From contig SZWC01025206.1 in assembly GCA_023375785.1 (NCBI GenBank), positions 1-35,476 of the forward strand: a stretch of 35,476 nucleotides of DNA, read 5' to 3'. The notes under the pieces are model-generated. The model was not told the DNA's origin. It saw only the letters and a program-made list of their open reading frames with translations, and did not search any database. How positions within the stretch are numbered: position 1 is the stretch's first letter; each line of letters starts with the position of its first letter. Source of the stretch: Penium margaritaceum (taxonomy: Eukaryota > Streptophyta > Zygnematophyceae > Desmidiales > Peniaceae). Of the stretch, positions 29,689 through 35,476 are shown piece after piece. The position numbers and the translations under genes were made by a program.

Positions 29689-30295
29689 ACAGCAAAAGAA
29701 TTTGGCTCCATCATCCACTCCGTCCGCATCCCTGCCACCATAATTTGGCAAACGCCCTGCCGAAGCGCGTTTCTGACGAACCGCCACAAATCGTCTCTGC
29801 AACGGCAACAGCTCTCTCCTAAGCCGTTCCTTCCTTCCTCATCAACAGCTCCCGACCAGGTCACCATCTCCGAGCTGTGTATGGGCACAGCTTGGTGATA
29901 GTGCACTACACGGGAAAGATCAGCAGGAGCAGCAGCCACACCAGCAGCAGCAGCCTTTTAGCAGCCTTCAATCGGTCACCTTCAGCTTGCAGTCAGCCAG
30001 TTCAGTTTTTTCCTCTGCCACGTTCATTTTCAGCAAAACAGGAATCTTCTCTTCACATCACTTATCTCAACCTCCTTCTGTCGCCAAAGACGCCAGACTG
30101 AAGCGCATCACTGCCATCGCAGTGCGAAGCAGCTCAGCTACAATTCCAGTGTCTTCATCCCCAAGGATTCTCGCAGCCACCAGCACTCCCCACAACAGCA
30201 GCAGTATCCTCTTCCACCCACGTACCAGCAGTCTCTCCGTCAGCAGCGGGTGACAAACTGTCTTTGGTAGCAGTTTTCACCTCAATGCTTTCAGC

Positions 30296-31078
30296 ATGCC
30301 GCTCCTATGGGCTCTTGGCCATCTTACGGCAAACGTCACAAGACATACCAACCAGACACGCCTCAATCACCAAGCAGCCAAACCAGCAACGGCACCTGGA
30401 TCAGCACCTGATCTTCCACAGCAGACCAGCAGCAGAAACACCAGCATTCATCTCACCTTTGACAATGACACGCTTGCCCTCGCTGCACACTACTACGGCA
30501 CTGTCTGCAACTGTGCCTCGTGCTCCATTGCTCGCGCCCCTCCTTCAACGGCACCTGAGGCAGCAGCTGCTCCTTTCGCATATATCTTCTTTTCCAACGA
30601 TGAGTCCAGTTGCACAGCACCCTCCACCTACAAATTGCCAGCCTTGGACTGGACCAAGCCATTCACCCCAGAAGAAGTGAATGCCTTCATGCAGGCCTTC
30701 TATGGAAAATCTATCCTGCCTGAACCAGCTCCTACAGCAAGCTGGGAAAACTCCTCCATCATCAAGGAACCTCCAGCAGCAACCTCTCTCTATATTCATC
30801 CTCACCAACGGATCCCTCAACAAAACCTGGTGGAACTGGAACCACACAAGGAGCAACATCCGCAACAAGCCGCAGCTGCTCATCAAGCCATGGCACATCA
30901 CGAGCCCCTCAACACTGACAGGCTCAATGCGACCAACTATCCACCTTCCTTGGACTCCAACCCTCTTGCAGTCCTTGCTGACAACAATCCTCTTTTACTG
31001 ATGTCAACGCAACCCACAGCAACTTCGCCTTTGGCTGGTGCAACGCCTACCTACATTCCTCCACACAAGCGGTTATAA
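30296..31078 (+). CDS. Element C 260-codon open frame, unrecognised
   Basis: The longest frame in C, with Met at 30296. The product is rich in Ala, Pro, Thr and Gln with one ordered-looking segment, KPFTPEEVNAFMQAFYGK (near residues 122-140), and ends PPHKRL. I recognise no domain and no zinc knuckle. Its central position and the lack of other frames suggest a gag-like or relic protein, as in LTR elements that carry only a gag-type ORF, but base composition alone could also explain it. 29689-30295 and 31079-31600 hold no supportable gene. Confidence 0.35.
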   Translation: MPLLWALGHLTANVTRHTNQTRLNHQAAKPATAPGSAPDLPQQTSSRNTSIHLTFDNDTLALAAHYYGTVCNCASCSIARAPPSTAPEAAAAPFAYIFFSNDESSCTAPSTYKLPALDWTKPFTPEEVNAFMQAFYGKSILPEPAPTASWENSSIIKEPPAATSLYIHPHQRIPQQNLVELEPHKEQHPQQAAAAHQAMAHHEPLNTDRLNATNYPPSLDSNPLAVLADNNPLLLMSTQPTATSPLAGATPTYIPPHKRL

Positions 31079-31600
31079 CCTACAAACAGAAACATCATAA
31101 CCACCCCATCGACTGTGCAAATCTACTCTCCCTACAGACCAAATCAGCTTTGACAAACAGGCACCAGTCCGTAGCAGGAACATCTCCAACCTCGAGCCAA
31201 CCTAGCCTCCTCTCAACTTCTTGCAACCCTTCTCCTTAAAGCCAGCTGCAACATTCTCCTCGGCCAAACTGTCCTCCTCGACAGCCAACCTCTGCCCAAG
31301 CAGCCAAAACTCAACTCCATGGATTCCTTTCTGCTCTCCTCAATCCTACGTTAAACACTCCTTCCAGCACCAAAGGCGGACAACTACACCTTCACTGTCC
31401 TCACTCCCACAATCTCCACAGACTGCAACAGTAGGTATAGCGAACGTGTGAAGAATTCTCCACCTCTGCAAACTACTGTTCCTGCCTTTCCAACCTGGTC
31501 TTCCTCATTTGCCCTCCCACACCAGGTCAGGCCACCAGATCATCGTTCAGCAGCCAAACAAGTGTCCAGGATGGGGCTGTGCTCGACAAGGCATGTGGTC

Positions 31601-31611
31601 TTGACCGGGGG
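31601..31611 (+). promoter_or_regulatory. Candidate polypurine tract of element C
   Basis: TTGACCGGGGG precedes the 3' LTR. It is short and imperfect as a purine tract, but it is the only G-run at the expected place. Confidence 0.35.
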
Positions 31612-32591
31612 TGTCAGAATAATACTCAAGACCCACACTGCTGAGCAACATTCATCTCATACCCCTATGTCTCGGCCATCTTCTCACCGCATGACCGACG
31701 AAGAAATTACCCAAATACCCAGCACAGCGCACAAGCTCATCTCCACCGAACGGCATTGTCATCGATGCCCATGGTTGGTGCGAATGCACGACAGCCGCCT
31801 CTCAACGAACGGCCTTCGCACGAAGCCCAACGGACCAAAGACCGCGCAACCTGGTCCAAACTACACGACAACCACCGACCAGGCTCGGACACGAACCAAG
31901 GCAACCAACTGTGCTCCGAAGACGGCGCGGCCCCACGTCGCACCACAACCAAGACACACACTTTGCCTCGAAGAGGCTTCAGGGGCAGCAAAACCACTAG
32001 CAGCGGCACGGTGGCTCCTGCTTCATACCTTGTACCGCCCTCCGTAGATGGCGACTCCATTGCCTTAAGGAATAGGATTCCTATACCTTAGTCTCTAGTA
32101 CTTCTAGAAGTAGGCCTACCTCTAATTTTTTGCCTCAGTTATCATCTCTTCCATCAGTCCATCCTTTTCGTCTTTGCTCCGCTTCCATCAGTTCATCGTT
32201 GTCATTGCTGCCCGCATCAGGCTGTGGCACTCTTGCTTTGATCGCTCTTTGCCTGCCCTCCTTGGCTGTCACCTTCTATGTAATCTCCAATCGGTACTCC
32301 TTCTTTTGTCGCCGCGTCGCGCCCGCACCGCTCAGCCGAAGCGCCTCCAAAACTCAAAGCGCCCGTGCCGAATGGCAATGTGCCCACGCCAGTTCTATCT
32401 CCGGTTTGGCTCGTGCCTCGGGCACCGCCCCCACATCGCTTCGTCATGCTCCTAAGTGCTTGCCTCACAGTCATGCCTGTGATCTCTCTTGACGTCAGCA
32501 TGCCGTCAGCTGTCAGCACCTTCGCCGATGCTTCCGCCACCATCTCTTCTGTGCATCTCCATCAGCTAACTGTCATGGCATTTTCCTGACA
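31612..32591 (+). repeat. 3' LTR of element C
   Basis: 980 bp matching 28696-29676, from TGTCAGAATAATAC to TTTTCCTGACA. It is followed directly by GTTGT, the right target copy, and the rest of B's LTR. Confidence 0.93.
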
Positions 32592-32782
32592 GTTGTAATG
32601 CGGAGTACACGGAATGCAGAGTATTTCTCGAGAAGCAAGCAAGACTGAGTTGCACTTGTGCTACTGCCACTCAGGCCCTTTTTTACTTGGGACTCCGCAC
32701 GGTGTGTCTACACGCCGTCGGTCTCATCCCTCTCACAGCATCCTACTTCCTTCTACTTGGACTCCACGCGGTGCGGCTACGC
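32592..32782 (-). repeat. Element B 5' LTR, second piece
   Basis: Reverse-strand match to about 1005-1180 of A's LTR, including the segment rich in GGACTCC and CGGTGCGGCTACGC. Similarity stops at 32782, where the 20-bp satellite begins, so roughly the first 500 bp of this LTR are absent. Confidence 0.85.
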
Positions 32783-35476
32783 TCTGGTTTGCTTTCTGTG
32801 ACCCAGCTTTGGTTTCTGTGACCCGGCTTTTGTTTATGTGACCCGGCTTTGGTTTGTGTGACCCGGCTTTGGTTTCTGTAACCCGGCTTTGGTTTCTGTA
32901 ACCCAGCTTTAGTTTGTGTGACCCGGCTTTTGTTTCTGTGACCCGGTTGTGATTTCTGTGACCCGGCTTTGATTTCTGTATCCCGGCTTTGGTTTCTATG
33001 ATCTGGCTTTGGTTTCTTTGACCCGGCTTTGGTTTCTGTGACCAGGCTTTGGTTTCTGTGACCCGGCTTTGGTTGCGGTATCCTGGCTTTGGTTTGTGTG
33101 ACCCTGCTTTGGTTTCTGTGACCCGGCTTTGGTTTTTGTGACCCGGCTTTGGTTTATGTGACCCAGCTTTGGTTTTTGTTACCTGGCTTTGGTTTTTATG
33201 ACACGGTTTAGTTTTTGTGACCCCGCTTTGGTTTCTGTGACCCAGCTTTGGTTTCTGTGATCCGGCTTTGGTTTTTGTGACCCGGCTTTGGTTTCTGTGA
33301 CCCGGCTTTGGTTTCTGTGAACCGGCTTTGGTTTCTATGACCCGGCTTTGGTGTTTACGACCCAGTTTGGTTTCTGTGACCCGGCTTTGGTTTCTGTGAC
33401 CCTGCTTTGGTTTCTGTGACCCGGTTTTGCTTTCTGTGACGGTGCTTTGGTTTCTGTGACCCGGCTTTCGTTTCTGTGACCCGGCTTTGGTTTCCGTGAC
33501 CCGGCTTTGGTTTCCGTGACCCGGCTTTGGTTTCCGTGACCCGGCTTTGGTTTCCGTGACCCGGCTTTGGTTTCCGTGACCCGGCTTTGGTTTCCGTGAC
33601 CCGGCTTTGGTTTCCGTGACCCGGCTTTGGTTTCCGTGACCCGGCTTTGGTTTCCGTGACCCGGCTTTGGTTTCCGTGACCCGGCTTTGGTTTCCGTGAC
33701 CCGGCTTTGGTTTCCGTGACCCGGCTTTGGTTTCCGTGACCCGGCTTTGGTTTCCGTGACCCGGCTTTGGTTTCCGTGACCCGGCTTTGGTTTCCGTGAC
33801 CCGGCTTTGGTTTCCGTGACCCGGCTTTGGTTTCCGTGACCCGGCTTTGGTTTCCGTGACCCGGCTTTGGTTTCCGTGACCCGGCTTTGGTTTCCGTGAC
33901 CCGGCTTTGGTTTCCGTGACCCGGCTTTGGTTTCCGTGACCCGGCTTTGGTTTCCGTGACCCGGCTTTGGTTTCCGTGACCCGGCTTTGGTTTCCGTGAC
34001 CCGGCTTTGGTTTCCGTGACCCGGCTTTGGTTTCCGTGACCCGGCTTTGGTTTCCGTGACCCGGCTTTGGTTTCCGTGACCCGGCTTTGGTTTCCGTGAC
34101 CCGGCTTTGGTTTCCGTGACCCGGCTTTGGTTTCCGTGACCCGGCTTTGGTTTCCGTGACCCGGCTTTGGTTTCCGTGACCCGGCTTTGGTTTCCGTGAC
34201 CCGGCTTTGGTTTCCGTGACCCGGCTTTGGTTTCCGTGACCCGGCTTTGGTTTCCGTGACCCGGCTTTGGTTTCCGTGACCCGGCTTTGGTTTCCGTGAC
34301 CCGGCTTTGGTTTCCGTGACCCGGCTTTGGTTTCCGTGACCCGGCTTTGGTTTCCGTGACCCGGCTTTGGTTTCCGTGACCCGGCTTTGGTTTCCGTGAC
34401 CCGGCTTTGGTTTCCGTGACCCGGCTTTGGTTTCCGTGACCCGGCTTTGGTTTCCGTGACCCGGCTTTGGTTTCCGTGACCCGGCTTTGGTTTCCGTGAC
34501 CCGGCTTTGGTTTCCGTGACCCGGCTTTGGTTTCCGTGACCCGGCTTTGGTTTCCGTGACCCGGCTTTGGTTTCCGTGACCCGGCTTTGGTTTCCGTGAC
34601 CCGGCTTTGGTTTCCGTGACCCGGCTTTGGTTTCCGTGACCCGGCTTTGGTTTCCGTGACCCGGCTTTGGTTTCCGTGACCCGGCTTTGGTTTCCGTGAC
34701 CCGGCTTTGGTTTCCGTGACCCGGCTTTGGTTTCCGTGACCCGGCTTTGGTTTCTGTGACCCGGCTTTGGTTTATGTGACCCGGCTTTGTTTTCTACGAC
34801 CCGGCTTTGGTTTTTGTGACCCGGCTTTGGTTTCTGTGACCCAGGTTTGGTTTCTATGACCTGGCTTTGGTTTCTCTGACCCGGCTTTGGTTTCTGTGAC
34901 CTGTCTTTGGTTTCTGGGACCCCGCTTTGGTTTATGCGACCCGGCTTTGATTTCGGTGACCCGGCTTTGGTTTATGTGACCCGCCTTTGGTTTCTGTGAC
35001 CCGGCTTTGGTTTTTGTAACTCGGGTTTGGTTTCTACGACCCAGCTTTGGTTTCTAGGACCCGGCTCTGGTTTTTGTGACCCGGTTTTGGTTTCTGTGAC
35101 CCACCTTTGGTTGCTGTGACCCGGCTTTGGTTGTTGTGACCCGGCTTTTGTTTATGTGATCCACCTTTAGTTGCTGTGACCTGGCTTTGGTTCTTGTGAC
35201 CTTGCTTTGGTTCCTGTGACCCGGCTTTGGTTTCTGTGACCCGGCTTTGGTTTCTGTGACCCGGCTTTGGTTTCTCTGACCCGGCTTTGGTTTCTGTAAT
35301 CCTGCTTTGGTTTCTATGACCCGGCTTTGGTTTATGTGACCCGGCTTTGGTTTCTTTGACCCGGCTTTGGAATCAGTAACCTGGCTTTGGTTTCATTGAC
35401 CCGGCTTTTCTTTCTTTGATCTGGCTTAGGTTTCTGTGACCCGGCTTTGGTTTATGTGACCCGGCTTTGGTTTCAA
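32783..35476. repeat. 20-bp tandem satellite array (right edge)
   Basis: About 135 head-to-tail copies of a 20-bp unit, CCGGCTTTGGTTTCTGTGAC, running to the end of the window and presumably beyond. Outer copies (32783-33480 and 34741-35476) differ from each other by substitutions and occasional one-base indels. The middle is uniform. It has no coding capacity and is neither a telomere repeat nor a CRISPR array. Confidence 0.97.
33481..34740. repeat. Perfectly uniform core of the 20-bp satellite
   Basis: 63 consecutive identical copies of CCGGCTTTGGTTTCCGTGAC with no substitution or indel. They differ from the usual outer unit by one base (TTTCCGTGAC against TTTCTGTGAC), and I find that variant in no outer copy. 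Both borders are sharp: the uniform block begins and ends at whole units. Confidence 0.95.

Larger units (their letters stand above)
28696..32591 (+). mobile_element. Element C: non-autonomous LTR retrotransposon inserted in B's LTR
   Basis: 3,896 bp with LTRs of 981 and 980 bp and a 1,935-bp interior. The plant-type initiator-Met primer binding site follows the left LTR, which sets the orientation as plus. Termini are TGTCAGAA...CCTGACA. No protease, RT, RNase H or integrase motif is visible, so it depends on proteins from elsewhere. Imperfect 5-bp target duplications flank it. It shares its first eight bases with element D. It is younger than B, whose LTR it splits. Confidence 0.92.
15473..32782 (-). 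mobile_element. Element B: truncated relative of A, interrupted by C and D
   Basis: Reverse-strand Ty3/Gypsy element with the same plan and strong protein similarity to A. Reading its own 5' to 3': LTR remnant (32782-32592 and 28695-28246), gag (28207-25872 and 22224-21516), protease 1, RT/RNase H, second protease, Ala/Pro repeats, helical domain, linker. It stops at 15473, at the point equivalent to about 10787 of A, so integrase, zinc fingers and 3' LTR are missing. Element D splits its gag and element C its LTR. The distal end of its LTR is cut off at the 20-bp satellite. Many TAG and TAA codons plus single-base indels show it is a decayed copy. Confidence 0.9.

Noticed and set aside
32783-35476. 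CRISPR-like regular array
   Set aside because: The 20-bp units are contiguous with no unique spacers, and the context is eukaryotic. The same applies to 1-474.

Overview
This is repeat-derived nuclear DNA from a eukaryote: about 29 kb of nested, decaying LTR retrotransposons between two tandem satellite arrays. I see no host gene, rRNA, tRNA or CRISPR array. Two inserts (C and D) have the plant-type initiator-Met primer binding site next to their LTRs. The nonsense mutations are mostly C-to-T changes at CAG on one strand or the other, the scar expected from CHG methylation. Both points suggest a plant or streptophyte alga; the species cannot be named from the sequence alone.

Layout. 1-474: 11-bp satellite. 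475-15472: element A (+ strand), a 15-kb Ty3/Gypsy-type element with both LTRs. 15473-28245 plus LTR pieces 28246-28695 and 32592-32782: element B (- strand), a relative of A that has lost its integrase end. 22225-25871: element D (- strand), a short LTR element without RT inserted in B's gag. 28696-32591: element C, another short LTR element without RT, inserted in B's LTR. 32783-35476: 20-bp satellite with a perfectly uniform core of 63 copies.

Element A has an unusual plan. Nearly the whole 12.7-kb interior lies in one reading frame (about 4,200 codons, now broken by stops). The order is: P/Q-rich leader, gag with a zinc knuckle, aspartic protease 1, reverse transcriptase, RNase H, a second homologous protease module, 17-residue Ala/Pro/Ser repeats, an unrecognised helical domain, a coiled-coil/basic linker, an integrase, a Gln-rich and acidic tail, and a run of six PHD-like zinc-binding modules reaching almost to the 3' LTR. 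B carries the same plan up to the linker, so the double protease and the unknown domain belong to the family and are not an accident of one copy. A is inactive: the active-site codons of protease 1, RT and integrase are altered.

History, inferred: B is the oldest. C and D inserted into it later. A now abuts the broken end of B without a target-site duplication, so that junction looks recombinational. A and B lie tail to tail as an inverted pair whose transcripts could pair.
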